A stretch of DNA of 64,000 nucleotides, from the NCBI GenBank assembly GCA_019636235.1, contig JAHBXW010000005.1, positions 233,991 to 297,990 of the forward strand. Direction: 5' to 3'. Shown here piece by piece: positions 14,959 to 24,413 of this stretch (positions are counted from its first letter, which is position 1; the number at the start of each line of letters is the position of its first letter). Origin of the DNA: Planctomyces sp. (lineage in GTDB: Bacteria; Planctomycetota; Planctomycetia; Planctomycetales; Planctomycetaceae). The notes below the pieces were generated by a model. That model had not been told where the DNA came from and ran no database searches. It was given only the letters and a program-made list of their open reading frames with translations. The position numbers and the translations under genes were made by a program.

Positions 14959-17940
14959 GTGGACGACCAACAGCAGCGCGTTGCCGAAGACCTCGCCGGG
15001 ACGTTCGCCGGAGAGCTGCTGTTCGACGCCCTGACCTGTCTGCAGTACGCGACGGACGGCAGCCTGTACCAGGTGCGTCCGCTGGGCGTCGCCTGCCCCC
15101 GGTCCCGCGAAGACGTCATTCAGCTCGCCCGGTACGCACACGAGAACCGGATTCCCCTGATTGCCCGGGGCGCCGGAACGGGCCTCGCCGGCGGCTGCCT
15201 GGGCCGCGGACTGGTCATCGATTTCTCCCGGCACATGCGGGAGATTGAAAGCGTCGACGGCAACACCGTCCGCGTCCAGCCAGGCGTCGTCCGCGACGTG
15301 CTGAACCGCCGGCTGCGGGAGTTCGAGCGGTACTTCCCTCCGGATCCCAGCAGCTCGGCCGTGACGACAATCGGCGGAATGCTGGGGGTCGACGCCGCGG
15401 GTTCGCACGCCATCCGCGTCGGCTCGACGCGCGATCATGTGCTCAGCCTGGAGGTCGTCCTCGCGGAGGGCTCGTGCATCGAGGCGGGACTCGAACCGAT
15501 CGTGCCCCCCGCGCCGCAGGCCCGCACGGGGGATGAGATCGAATCCCCCTCGGAGTATCGCCGCCGTGATCCCAAACAGGCCCTCATCGAGCCGCTCGCC
15601 CGGCTGCTCCGGGATCATCAGGGGCTGATCAGGGAGTACCAGCCCCCGCTGATCCGCAACGTGGCGGGCTACCATCTCCGAACCGTGCTCGGCCGGGACG
15701 AAATCAACCTGCCGCGGCTGCTGACGGGTTCCGAAGGGACGCTGGGGCTGTTCACGGCGGCGACGCTGCACACCTCGCCGCTGCCGGCGCACCGGGGCGT
15801 CGCGCTGTTGCTGTTCGGACAACTGGAACCGGCCGTGCGGAGCGTGCCGGTGATCGCCGAGCAGCAGCCCAGCGCCTGCGACCTGCTGGACCGTCGGCTG
15901 CTGTCGCTGGCCCGGGAGACGACCGAGAAGTTCGAACTGCTGATTCCCAAGTCCGCCGAGGCGGCGCTGCTCGTCGAGCAGACGGGATTCACACGGCAGC
16001 AGGTGCAGGACCGGCTGCGGATGGCGATCAGCGCGGCGCGGTCGATCGATCCGACGTCCGTCGTCGCGGCGCAGGCGTTCGACTTCGACGACGTCGAATT
16101 CCTGTGGTCGCTGCCTTATCGCGTCGTGCCGCTGTTGACGCGGCTCAAAGGGGCGACGCGGCCGCTGCCGATCGTCGAGGACATCTCAATTCCGCCCGGC
16201 AGCCTGAACGAATTTCTCGTCGAGGCGCAGCGCGTGTTCCAGCGGCACCAGGTGACGGCCTCGCTGTACGCCCACGCGGCGTCCGGGCAGATTCATCTCC
16301 GCCCGTTCCTGGCGCCGCCGACTCCCGCCACCGGCCCGTTCCTGGAAACGCTGGCCCGCGACCTGTACGACGTCGCGCTCGATCATGGCGGATCGGTCAG
16401 CGGCGAACATGGCGACGGCCTCGCGCGAACGGCCTTCCTCCGGCAGCAGTACGGCCCGCTTTATCAGGTGTTCACGCGGATCAAGCAGTTGTTCGATCCC
16501 CGGAACATCCTGAACCCGGGGAAGATCATCAATGATGACCCGCACCTGACGATCCGCAATTTCCGGCCGCATCCCCTGCCCGAGGAGGCCGCGCCGCAAC
16601 TCGTCGACCTGCAGTGGAACTGGTCCCGCGAGGAGCTCTCGCAATCCGCGCTCAGCTGCAACGGCTGCGGCGGGTGCCGGAGCATCGACGACGGCCTGCG
16701 AATGTGTCCGTTCTTCCGGCGGCTTGGCTCCGAGGAGGCGGCGCCGCGCTCCAAGGCGAACGTGCTCCGCGGACTGATCGATGGAGAGCTGAGCCCGCGC
16801 GAGCTGGCGTCGGACGGAGTGAAGCGGCTCGCCGACTTGTGCTTCAACTGCAAGCAATGCCAGCTGGAGTGCCCGGCGAACGTCGATATTCCGCACCTGA
16901 TTCTGGAAGCCCGGGCGGCGTATGTGGCGGCCAACGGCCTCAGCCGGGCGGACTGGATCCTGTCGCGGGCGCACTCGTTCGGGAAGCTGGGCGCGCGGTT
17001 CGCGCCGTTCGCCAACTGGGCGTTGCAGAACCGACCGGTCCGCTGGCTGCTGGACCGGTTTCTGGGGATCGCCCGGGAGCGGAAGCTGCCGCGCTTCTCC
17101 CGCCGGACGTTCCTGCGTCAATGCCGCCGCACGCTCAGCGACCGCCGACTGCTGTCGGGCGACCCGCGGCCCGTCGTGTACTTCGTCGATCATTTCGTGA
17201 ACTATCACGACCCCGAACTGGGCTGGGCCCTGACTCGCGTCCTCGCGCATCACGGCATCCCGGTGTTCGTGCCGCAGCAGCAGATCGGTTCGGGCATGGC
17301 GATGGTGTCGGCGGGGGACCTCGATGCGGCGCGCGAAGTTGCGGAGCGCAACATCCGGGTCCTCGCTGAACATGCCCGCGAGGGCTTCACCATCCTCTGC
17401 ACGGAGCCGGCCGCCGCGCTGTGCCTGACCCAGGAATATCCCCGACTGCTCGACCATCCCGACGTGCCGGTCGTGGCGGCGCAGGTCGTCGAGGCGGGCG
17501 CGCTGTTCGAGCAACTCGCGTCGTCAGGGCGGCTGAAGAACGACTTTCAGCCGCTGGGAAACATGACGGTGGGCTACCACACGCCCTGCCACCTGCGGGC
17601 CCTGCATCGCGAACCCGGCCTCGTGTCGGTCCTCCGCCGTGTGCCGGGTCTGCATGTGACGCCCATTGAGGAAGGTTGCTCGGGCATGGCGGGGGCGTTC
17701 GGCCTGACGCGCGAACATTACGAGATGTCGATCGACATCGGCCGCGACCTCATCGACCGCATGCGGCAGCCGGACCTGATGCTGGGCGCCACGGAATGCA
17801 GCAGCTGCCGGATTCAGATGGAACAGGGAACCGCGACGCCGACGCTGCATCCGCTCAAGCTGTTGGCGCTGGCTTATGGCCTGATGCCGGAGATCCGGGA
17901 GCGACTGCGGCCGGGAACGGGAACGCTGGTGACGACATGA
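14959..17940 (+). CDS. FAD-linked oxidase / Fe-S protein, D-2-hydroxyglutarate dehydrogenase-like (YdiJ type)
   Basis: 993 residues from GTG at 14959. Residues about 35-240 are an FAD-binding PCMH domain (R-G-A-G-T-G-L-A-G-G-C; P-D-P-S-S...T-I-G-G-M), followed by the FAD-oxidase C-terminal domain with S-G-E-H-G-D-G-L-A-R. Then two 4Fe-4S motifs (C-N-G-C-G-G-C...C-P near 570 and C-F-N-C-K-Q-C-Q-L-E-C-P near 630) and a C-terminal CCG-type domain (T-P-C-H-L-R-A-L; E-C-S-S-C-R-I). This single-chain layout and length match YdiJ-type enzymes, which oxidise D-2-hydroxyglutarate or other D-2-hydroxy acids; which acid is used here cannot be told. Its stop overlaps the moaD start (ATGA). Confidence 0.9.
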   Translation: MDDQQQRVAEDLAGTFAGELLFDALTCLQYATDGSLYQVRPLGVACPRSREDVIQLARYAHENRIPLIARGAGTGLAGGCLGRGLVIDFSRHMREIESVDGNTVRVQPGVVRDVLNRRLREFERYFPPDPSSSAVTTIGGMLGVDAAGSHAIRVGSTRDHVLSLEVVLAEGSCIEAGLEPIVPPAPQARTGDEIESPSEYRRRDPKQALIEPLARLLRDHQGLIREYQPPLIRNVAGYHLRTVLGRDEINLPRLLTGSEGTLGLFTAATLHTSPLPAHRGVALLLFGQLEPAVRSVPVIAEQQPSACDLLDRRLLSLARETTEKFELLIPKSAEAALLVEQTGFTRQQVQDRLRMAISAARSIDPTSVVAAQAFDFDDVEFLWSLPYRVVPLLTRLKGATRPLPIVEDISIPPGSLNEFLVEAQRVFQRHQVTASLYAHAASGQIHLRPFLAPPTPATGPFLETLARDLYDVALDHGGSVSGEHGDGLARTAFLRQQYGPLYQVFTRIKQLFDPRNILNPGKIINDDPHLTIRNFRPHPLPEEAAPQLVDLQWNWSREELSQSALSCNGCGGCRSIDDGLRMCPFFRRLGSEEAAPRSKANVLRGLIDGELSPRELASDGVKRLADLCFNCKQCQLECPANVDIPHLILEARAAYVAANGLSRADWILSRAHSFGKLGARFAPFANWALQNRPVRWLLDRFLGIARERKLPRFSRRTFLRQCRRTLSDRRLLSGDPRPVVYFVDHFVNYHDPELGWALTRVLAHHGIPVFVPQQQIGSGMAMVSAGDLDAAREVAERNIRVLAEHAREGFTILCTEPAAALCLTQEYPRLLDHPDVPVVAAQVVEAGALFEQLASSGRLKNDFQPLGNMTVGYHTPCHLRALHREPGLVSVLRRVPGLHVTPIEEGCSGMAGAFGLTREHYEMSIDIGRDLIDRMRQPDLMLGATECSSCRIQMEQGTATPTLHPLKLLALAYGLMPEIRERLRPGTGTLVTT

Positions 17941-18182
17941 CGGTGCGCGTGCTGTTGTTTGCGAAGGCCCGGGACCTGGCGGGGGCGTCGGAGCTGGCGC
18001 TGGACCTGCCGGAGGGGGCGACGGTTCAGGATCTGCGGCGGGCGCTGGAGGCGGCGGCGCCGGACCTCGCGCCGCTGTCGCCGCGGCTGCACATCGCGGT
18101 GAACAGCCGCTACGCGGCCGATGGCGACGTGATTCCGCCCGGCGCCGAGCTGGCGTGCTTCCCGCCGGTGAGCGGCGGGTGA
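17937..18182 (+). CDS. moaD: Molybdopterin synthase small subunit MoaD / ThiS-like protein
   Basis: 81 residues with a beta-grasp fold signature (V-R-V-L-L-F-A-K-A-R-D-L-A-G) and the C-terminal diglycine V-S-G-G required for adenylation and thiocarboxylate formation. The last block A-C-F-P-P-V-S-G-G is typical MoaD. It overlaps the preceding oxidase gene by 4 bp. No moaE or other cofactor gene is in the window; a molybdopterin oxidoreductase lies 10 kb away. Confidence 0.9.
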   Translation: MTVRVLLFAKARDLAGASELALDLPEGATVQDLRRALEAAAPDLAPLSPRLHIAVNSRYAADGDVIPPGAELACFPPVSGG

Positions 18183-18341
18183 CTCGAGCTTGTTCGGGCT
18201 GCGCCCTGCAACCGCCGGCCACACCCGCACCGCGTGCCGCTGCGCGGCGTGTTTCACCGAACGAGGAATGAAGTCCTCGCCCTTCGTGAAATCCCCCGGA
18301 AACCGCCTCGATTGTCGACCGGCGATCGACGCCGCGGAACC

Positions 18342-18347
18342 TATAAT
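18342..18347 (+). promoter_or_regulatory. Perfect -10 element (TATAAT)
   Basis: TATAAT stands 45 bp before the decarboxylase start in an otherwise GC-rich leader. I do not see a good -35 box at 16-18 bp spacing (the nearest, TTGTCG at 18312, is 24 bp away), so this is a weak call. Confidence 0.35.
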
Positions 18348-18391
18348 TCCCTCGCACAGCATCCCTTCCAGACCCGAGGCGAGGATCCCTC

Positions 18392-20101
18392 ATGGCCAGC
18401 AAGGCGAGCACCGAACTTCCCAAAGCCGGTCGCACGGCGGCGAAGTCGAAGGCCGATGTCGACGGCAACGGGCATCTGCAGACGATCGGCGGCTACCTGA
18501 TCAAGCGGCTGCAGGATTATGGCGTCCGCGACGTGTTCGGGATTCCCGGCGATTTCGTGCTGGGCTTTTACGGCATGCTGGAGGAGTCTCCGCTGCGGGT
18601 CATCGGGGCGACGCGCGAAGACTGTGCGGGTTACGCCGCGGACGCGTATGCCCGCGTGCACGGCCTGGGCGCCGTTTGCGTGACGTACTGCGTCGGCGGG
18701 CTGAGCCTGTGCAATTCGATCGCCGGAGCCTTCGCCGAGAAGTCTCCCGTGGTCGTCATCAGCGGGGCTCCGGGCATGGCCGAACGCCGCAATGACCCCC
18801 TGCTGCATCACAAAGTCCGCGATTTCAACACGCAGTTGCAGGTGTTCGAGAAGATCACCGTGGCCAGCGCCTCGCTGGATGATCCGCTGACGGCCTTCCG
18901 CGAGATCGACCGCTGCCTGGAAGCGGCCGTGCGATACAAGCGGCCCGTGTACCTGGAGCTGCCGCGGGACCGGGTGAAGTCGCGGGCCCTGTACCCCCAC
19001 ACGCCGGCGCAGCTGGCCTCGCAGAGCGATGCGGAATCGCTGAAGGCGGCGGTCGGCGAAGCGACCGAGCGACTGGCCTCGGCGAAGCAGCCCGTCGTCA
19101 TCGCCGGCGTCGAGATTCACCGCTTCGGTCTGCAGAAGCAGGTGCTCAAGCTCGCCGAATCGTTGAACATCCCGATGTGTTCCACGCTGCTGGGCAAATC
19201 GGTCGTGGCGGAATCGCATCCGCTGTACCTGGGCGTGTACGAAGGGGCGATGGGGCGGGAATCGGTCCGCGAATACGTGGAGAGCAGCGACTGCGTGGTG
19301 CTGCTGGGCGCATTCATGACGGACATCAACCTGGGCATCTTCACCGCGCATCTCGATCCGGCCAAATGCGTGTACGCGACCAGCGAGCAGCTCCGCGTCG
19401 GGCATCACTATTTCCGGGACGTGCAGTTGCCGGATTTCCTGAAGGGCCTGGGCGCCGCGGGGCTGAAGCCGCGCAAAAAGCCGACGCTGCCCGAGCGCGA
19501 GGACCGTTTTGGCGAGGCGCCCGAGGCGTCGGCGCCCGTGACGATCGCGTCGTTGTTCAATCACGTCGACTCAATCCTCGAGGACCGGATGGTGGTCATC
19601 GCGGACGTCGGCGATTCGCTGTTCGCGGCATCCGATCTGACCATCCGCAAACAGACGGAGTTCATCAGCCCCGCGTATTACACGTCGATGGGCTTCGCGA
19701 TTCCGGCGGCGATCGGCGTGCAGACGGCGAACGCGGAGCTGCGGCCGCTGGTGCTCGTCGGCGACGGCGCGTTTCAGATGACGTGCCTGGAGCTGTCGAC
19801 GTCGGTGCGGCACGGGTTCAATCCGATCGTCGTCGTCCTGAACAACAAGGGCTATACGACGGAGCGGTTCCTGCAGGAGGGGCCGTTCAACGACATCCTG
19901 AACTGGAATTACCACCGGCTGCCGGACCTGCTGGGCGCGGGCTGGGGCTTCGAGGTGCGGAACGTCGGCGAGCTGCAGCAGGCGATGCAGGCGGCGCTGG
20001 CGCACCAGGACGCGTTCAGCATTCTGAATGTGCACCTCGAGCCGCTGGACGTGAGTCCCGCGCTGCGGCGCCTGGCGGAGCGGATGTCGAAGCAGTTGTG
20101 A
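18392..20101 (+). CDS. ThDP-dependent 2-keto-acid decarboxylase (pyruvate/indolepyruvate decarboxylase family)
   Basis: 569 residues, the normal size. N-terminal ThDP-Pyr domain with the activating Glu in A-T-R-E-D-C-A-G (about 75) and the His-His pair in L-L-H-H-K-V (about 134) that marks pyruvate/indolepyruvate/phenylpyruvate decarboxylases and not acetolactate synthases. The C-terminal domain has the ThDP motif V-G-D-G-A ... V-L-N-N-K-G-Y (about 452-485). It decarboxylates a 2-keto acid to an aldehyde; the substrate cannot be fixed. It has an extra basic N-terminal stretch of about 25 residues. Monocistronic by appearance. Confidence 0.9.
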   Translation: MASKASTELPKAGRTAAKSKADVDGNGHLQTIGGYLIKRLQDYGVRDVFGIPGDFVLGFYGMLEESPLRVIGATREDCAGYAADAYARVHGLGAVCVTYCVGGLSLCNSIAGAFAEKSPVVVISGAPGMAERRNDPLLHHKVRDFNTQLQVFEKITVASASLDDPLTAFREIDRCLEAAVRYKRPVYLELPRDRVKSRALYPHTPAQLASQSDAESLKAAVGEATERLASAKQPVVIAGVEIHRFGLQKQVLKLAESLNIPMCSTLLGKSVVAESHPLYLGVYEGAMGRESVREYVESSDCVVLLGAFMTDINLGIFTAHLDPAKCVYATSEQLRVGHHYFRDVQLPDFLKGLGAAGLKPRKKPTLPEREDRFGEAPEASAPVTIASLFNHVDSILEDRMVVIADVGDSLFAASDLTIRKQTEFISPAYYTSMGFAIPAAIGVQTANAELRPLVLVGDGAFQMTCLELSTSVRHGFNPIVVVLNNKGYTTERFLQEGPFNDILNWNYHRLPDLLGAGWGFEVRNVGELQQAMQAALAHQDAFSILNVHLEPLDVSPALRRLAERMSKQL

Positions 20102-20160
20102 GCGCCCGCACGGGGCGTCTCGACGCCAGACAGCGACAGCGGCGTTCGGTTCGCGAGTTG

Positions 20161-20214
20161 CCGAGGGATAAACCCCTTGGGATCAACCCGGCGGTCCGAC
20201 GGCGAAGCCGTCGG
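20161..20214. repeat. REP-like intergenic hairpins
   Basis: Two adjacent inverted repeats lie between genes: CCGAGGG/CCCTTGG (20161-20180, one G-U pair) and CCGACGGC/GCCGTCGG (20196-20214, 3-nt loop). The first, and the CTTGGGAT that follows, closely matches the reverse complement of the hairpin at 56529-56551, so this looks like an interspersed palindromic family. The rest of the 20102-20383 gap holds nothing I can name. Confidence 0.5.
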
Positions 20215-20383
20215 CTGGGACCGGCGTCGATCCATTGTCTTTAACCCTGGTTTCGGGCTGAGCCCTCCAACCTCCAACCTCCGGCCCCACCACGTGCCGG
20301 CCGCGGCTTGCAACTCTTCCGGGCGGGGACTATTCAACGAGCCAGCAAGCCGTCCCGATTCCCGAACTACCGCAGGCGTTCTC

Positions 20384-21280
20384 ATGCAGGTCAACTGGCA
20401 AGGGGTGCTCCCCGCCGTCACGACGCAGTTTCACAAGGACCAGTCTCTCGATCTGCCGGGAACGCTGCGGCATGTCGATGTGCTGATGGAATCCGGCGTG
20501 CACGGGCTGATCATGCTGGGCACGGTCGGCGAGAACTGCTCGCTGGACGCGGACGAGAAGCGGGAGGTCCTGAAAGCGACGGTCGGGCACGTCGGCGGAC
20601 GGGTTCCGGTGCTGTCGGGCGTGGCCGAGTACACGACCGCCCTGGCCTGCCGGTTCGCGAAGGACGCCGAGCGGCTGGGCCTCGACGGCCTGATGGTCCT
20701 TCCCGCGATGGTCTACAAGTCCGACCCCCGCGAAACGATTGAACATTTCCGGACGATCGCCGCAGCCAGCGACCTGCCGATCATGGCCTACAACAACCCC
20801 ATCTCGTACGGCGTCGACATCGACCCGGGGATGTTCGACGAACTGTCCGACGCGCGGACGATCGTGGCGATCAAGGAATCGTCGGAGAACGTGCGGCGGA
20901 TCACCGACCTCAAGAATCATTGCGGCGACCGCTACCTGTTGTTCGGCGGCGTCGACGATCTCGCGCTGGAGAGCATCATTCTTGGCGCGGACGGCTGGGT
21001 GTCCGGGCTGGTGAACGCCTTCCCGGCCGAAAACCGGCTGCTGTGGGATCTGGCGCGGGCCGGGCGGTTGCAGGAAGCCGTGGACGTGTACCGCTGGTAC
21101 ACGCCGCTGCTGCACCTGGACACGCATCCCAAGCTGGTCCAGTACATCAAGCTGGCGATGCAGGAGGTCGGGCTGGGGACCGAATGGACGCGGGCTCCGC
21201 GGCTGCCGCTGGTCGGCGCGGAACGCGAGTTCATCCTGGGAATCATCCGCGAGGCGATCGCCCGCCGCCCGAAGGGATAA
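20384..21280 (+). CDS. Dihydrodipicolinate synthase (DapA) family lyase
   Basis: 298 residues from ATG at 20384. (beta/alpha)8 aldolase with the G-T-V-G-E-N loop, catalytic Tyr in M-A-Y-N-N-P (about 139) and Schiff-base Lys in I-V-A-I-K-E-S (about 167). The family covers true DapA, N-acetylneuraminate lyase, KDG aldolase and hydroxyproline-pathway deaminases. G-T-V-G-E-N in place of the usual G-T-T-G-E suggests a catabolic paralog and not the lysine enzyme. No linked gene reveals the substrate. Confidence 0.88.
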   Translation: MQVNWQGVLPAVTTQFHKDQSLDLPGTLRHVDVLMESGVHGLIMLGTVGENCSLDADEKREVLKATVGHVGGRVPVLSGVAEYTTALACRFAKDAERLGLDGLMVLPAMVYKSDPRETIEHFRTIAAASDLPIMAYNNPISYGVDIDPGMFDELSDARTIVAIKESSENVRRITDLKNHCGDRYLLFGGVDDLALESIILGADGWVSGLVNAFPAENRLLWDLARAGRLQEAVDVYRWYTPLLHLDTHPKLVQYIKLAMQEVGLGTEWTRAPRLPLVGAEREFILGIIREAIARRPKG

Positions 21281-21313
21281 GCGGCGGCTGCGACCGATGT
21301 TCCGCCGCGGGCG

Positions 21314-24300
21314 TCAGGGCCGGGGCGTCTGCGACGGCGACATCAGGTAGCCGATCAGGTCGCGGATGTCCTGCTCCGACAGCAGGTCGAGTTGCCCGTC
21401 CGGCATCAGCGACAGTTTCGTCTCCTGCAGTTCCTCGATCTCGTCGGCGGGGATGACGAGCTGTTCCGTCGCCGTCTGCAGCTTCAATGACTGCTCGGTG
21501 CGTTCGCTGACGACGCCGTTGAGAACCCGTCCGTCGGTCAGCACGACGACCGACATGCGGTACGTCGTCGCCACGGTCAGACTCGGATCGACGATGTTCT
21601 CCAGCAGATAGGTCAGGTTCGTCCGCTGAGCGCCCGTCAGGTCGGGGCCGATGCGCCCGCCTTCGCCGAACAGCACATGGCACTTGCCGCAGTTGTTGTC
21701 GAACAACTGCCGCCCCCGGGGCAGATCCGCGTCCGCCAGCGTGGCTTCGCTCAATTGCTCCCGCAGCGCGGCGATGCGGTCGGTTCGATCCTGCTGGCTG
21801 TGTTCGAGGTCCGGCCACAACCGGTGGACGGCGGCGCTCAAATCCGCGTCACGCAGCAACAGCAACTGGCGGAGCTGGAACGGCGACAGTTCATCGCGCG
21901 ACAGACTCCCTTCGTCGACAGCGGCGAGCAGCCGCATCGCCCAGGGCTTGCGCGAACACAGCGTCGCGACCGCCTCCTGCCGCGCCTCAGCCGCGAGGGC
22001 TGGGTAACGAGCCAGCAGCAGTTCCGGCACGCTGACGCTGTCGACGGCCGCCAGTCCACGAGCCGCTTCGGCGGCGACGATGTCGTCGTCCAAGAGCGCC
22101 GTCAGAAAAGCCTCGAGGTCCGCCGCACGAGCTTCGACCAGGGACCGGATCGACGACCGCCGGTCGGCCGCGACCGCTGCGGCGCTGAGAGCCGTCGCCT
22201 TCAAGTCTTCCAGTGCCCGGCCGTCGCCGAACACTGCGCCGAGTTCCGCGATCAACTGGCGTTCGTCCGAATCGTCGGACCGAGCCCCGGCGGACTGCAG
22301 CGCCGACCAGCCCTGCGGCGGTTCCGTCCGGCGGACGCCGCGAAGTCCATCGACCATTCCACGGAGGACCGACACGCGCGCCGGCCCCTCCAGTCGCAGC
22401 GCCGTGGCCACCACCGCGCCCCGCGCGGGTCCGGATTTCTGCATCACCCGCCGGATCACGAACTCCCGCACGAGGGGCAGCTCTGACCCGGCGGCCAGTT
22501 CGACCGCCCGTTCCGGGTCCGTCGAGACGGCGTCCCGGATGCCGTACCAGATCATCAGCGACTGCCAGGGATCGTCCGCGTCCTCGGCATGGCGGGCGAG
22601 CGCGGCGGCCAAAAAGAACCGCTCCTGAAACGGCAGCTTCTGCAGCGCCGAGGCGAGGTGCAGCCGCACCAGGCCGGACGGCTCAGCCTCTGCCAGCGAC
22701 GTCAGGACGGCGGCCGCGCCGGAGTCGACTGCATCGCTCCGCATCCGGACCAGCCAGGCCCGCGTGTGCTCGTCCATGCCTCGCGAGTTTGCGAGTTCCG
22801 CGTCGATCCATGCCGCCGGCGCGGCGCCGATCGCCTGCAGCGTCCCGAGCGCGGCGATCTGCTGGCGGGGTGTGGCCGCATCCCGATACCGCTGTTCGAC
22901 GAGCTGCGGGCCATTCCAGTTCCGGCGCTGCGGACGCGTGGAGCGCTCCTGGAGCTGCAGCCGCGCCTGCCGCACGAACCACTCGTTGGAGGACGCCAGC
23001 CAGCCCACGAGTTGATGGTCGGATTCCCGCCGCAGATCGACAGGCGCCGCGGGGGATGCGTCGACGTCCCCATGCTGGATTCTGAAGATCCGTCCCGAGG
23101 TCCGATGGATGCCGTCGTTGTCATGGCATTCGCCGATGTCGGACCAGTCGGCCAGGTAGACGCCGCCATCCGGCCCGTAGACGAGCTCGATCCCCCGGAA
23201 CCAGGGGTCGCTGGTGAAAATCACATCCGGTCCGTGACGGCCAACGTATCCGCAGCCCTCCCGCTCCAGCACGTCGCAGTTGATCCGGCAGCCATGCAGG
23301 TTCACCGTGTACAGCCGGTTGCGATACTCGGCCGGCCAGTTGTCTCCCTGGTAGATCATCAGCCCGCAGTGGGCGTGCCCGCCGCCGGCCAGGTCGGTCG
23401 TGGGCGTCACGCCCGTGTTGCGGATGTCGCTCCACACCTCCGACGTGTCCCAGTGGAAGTGGTCGGCCGTCTGAGGCAGCAGCCGATACAGATATGGATC
23501 GAAGTCGCTGCCGTACATCCGCTGAAAGTGCGCGCCCGGAACGACATGCCACAGATGGCCGATGACCGTGTTGATCATGAACATCTGGCCGTGCTGGTCG
23601 AAGTCCAGGCCCCAGGGGTTCGTGGTCCCGTGGGCGACGACTTCGAACGTCAGCCGGAGGGGGTGGAACCGCCAGACGCCGCAGTTGATCGGCGTGCGAT
23701 CCGCTGCGGCCGTCCCCGGCGGACCGACATGCGACGTCGCCAGAATGCCGTGCAGGCCGTACAGCCAGCCGTCCGGGCCCCATTTCAGCCCGTTGACGAT
23801 GTTGTGCCGGACCTCCCGATCGTTGAAACCGTCGAGCAGGACCTCCGGCGGGCCGTCCGGGACGTCGTCCCGATCGGCGTCGCGAAAGAACAGCAGCCGC
23901 GGCGCATCAAGCACGAACACGCCGCCCAGCCCGGGAACGGCGCTCGTGACGCGTCGCCCCTCGCCCCAGAACACCGTTCGCGTTTCGGCGACGCCGTCTC
24001 CGTCGGCATCCGTGAGAATCACGACGCGGTCACGCGTGTGGTCGCTGAAGTTTTCGGTCTGATCGGAGTAGCTGTCGCATTCGGCGACCCACAGCCGCCC
24101 GCGCTCGTCGAACGCCATCGAGATCGGCTGGCGGATCTGCGGCTCGGCGGCGAACAGCGTCGCGCGGAATCCCTCGGGGAGGCGGAGCGCCGCGAGGGCG
24201 TCTTCCGGTGACGTGAACGGGATTGTCTCCGCCTGCGTGTTCGGCGCGGGCGGGTCGGCGGCGTGATCATGCGCCGTGCTCTGCGTCGCAACGCCGGCCA

Positions 24301-24343
24301 GCAGAACCATGAAGGCGCACGCCGCGCAGGCCGTTCGAATCAT
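21314..24343 (-). CDS. PVC-type membrane-bound dehydrogenase with HEAT repeats and cytochrome c domain
   Basis: 1009 residues from ATG at 24343; a longer frame upstream is only the antisense of the neighbouring repeat-rich gene. Signal peptide to about residue 27. Residues 45-450 form a GSDH/PQQ-type six-bladed propeller (L-P-E-G-F-R-A-T-L-F-A-A-E; D-A-D-G-D-G-V-A; G-L-K-W-G-P-D-G-W-L-Y-G). A long alpha-helical HEAT-like region follows, then a c-type cytochrome with haem motif C-G-K-C-H near residue 883 and the G-P-D-L-T-G and L-L-E-N-I-V-D-P-S signatures. Such proteins are expanded in Planctomycetota and Verrucomicrobiota and are thought to oxidise sugars or related compounds in the periplasm. 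Substrate unknown. Confidence 0.9.
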   Translation of the reverse strand: MIRTACAACAFMVLLAGVATQSTAHDHAADPPAPNTQAETIPFTSPEDALAALRLPEGFRATLFAAEPQIRQPISMAFDERGRLWVAECDSYSDQTENFSDHTRDRVVILTDADGDGVAETRTVFWGEGRRVTSAVPGLGGVFVLDAPRLLFFRDADRDDVPDGPPEVLLDGFNDREVRHNIVNGLKWGPDGWLYGLHGILATSHVGPPGTAAADRTPINCGVWRFHPLRLTFEVVAHGTTNPWGLDFDQHGQMFMINTVIGHLWHVVPGAHFQRMYGSDFDPYLYRLLPQTADHFHWDTSEVWSDIRNTGVTPTTDLAGGGHAHCGLMIYQGDNWPAEYRNRLYTVNLHGCRINCDVLEREGCGYVGRHGPDVIFTSDPWFRGIELVYGPDGGVYLADWSDIGECHDNDGIHRTSGRIFRIQHGDVDASPAAPVDLRRESDHQLVGWLASSNEWFVRQARLQLQERSTRPQRRNWNGPQLVEQRYRDAATPRQQIAALGTLQAIGAAPAAWIDAELANSRGMDEHTRAWLVRMRSDAVDSGAAAVLTSLAEAEPSGLVRLHLASALQKLPFQERFFLAAALARHAEDADDPWQSLMIWYGIRDAVSTDPERAVELAAGSELPLVREFVIRRVMQKSGPARGAVVATALRLEGPARVSVLRGMVDGLRGVRRTEPPQGWSALQSAGARSDDSDERQLIAELGAVFGDGRALEDLKATALSAAAVAADRRSSIRSLVEARAADLEAFLTALLDDDIVAAEAARGLAAVDSVSVPELLLARYPALAAEARQEAVATLCSRKPWAMRLLAAVDEGSLSRDELSPFQLRQLLLLRDADLSAAVHRLWPDLEHSQQDRTDRIAALREQLSEATLADADLPRGRQLFDNNCGKCHVLFGEGGRIGPDLTGAQRTNLTYLLENIVDPSLTVATTYRMSVVVLTDGRVLNGVVSERTEQSLKLQTATEQLVIPADEIEELQETKLSLMPDGQLDLLSEQDIRDLIGYLMSPSQTPRP

Positions 24344-24413
24344 TCGAATCCTCGAGTCCAGATAGTCTGACGACGCTGCCGTGATGGGCCGGGCAGCGCG
24401 AACGCACGGCGGT

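Noticed and set aside
24330..24360. TTCGAATC motifs resembling a tRNA T-loop
   Set aside because: No acceptor or anticodon stem can be formed around them; they lie at the start of the dehydrogenase gene.
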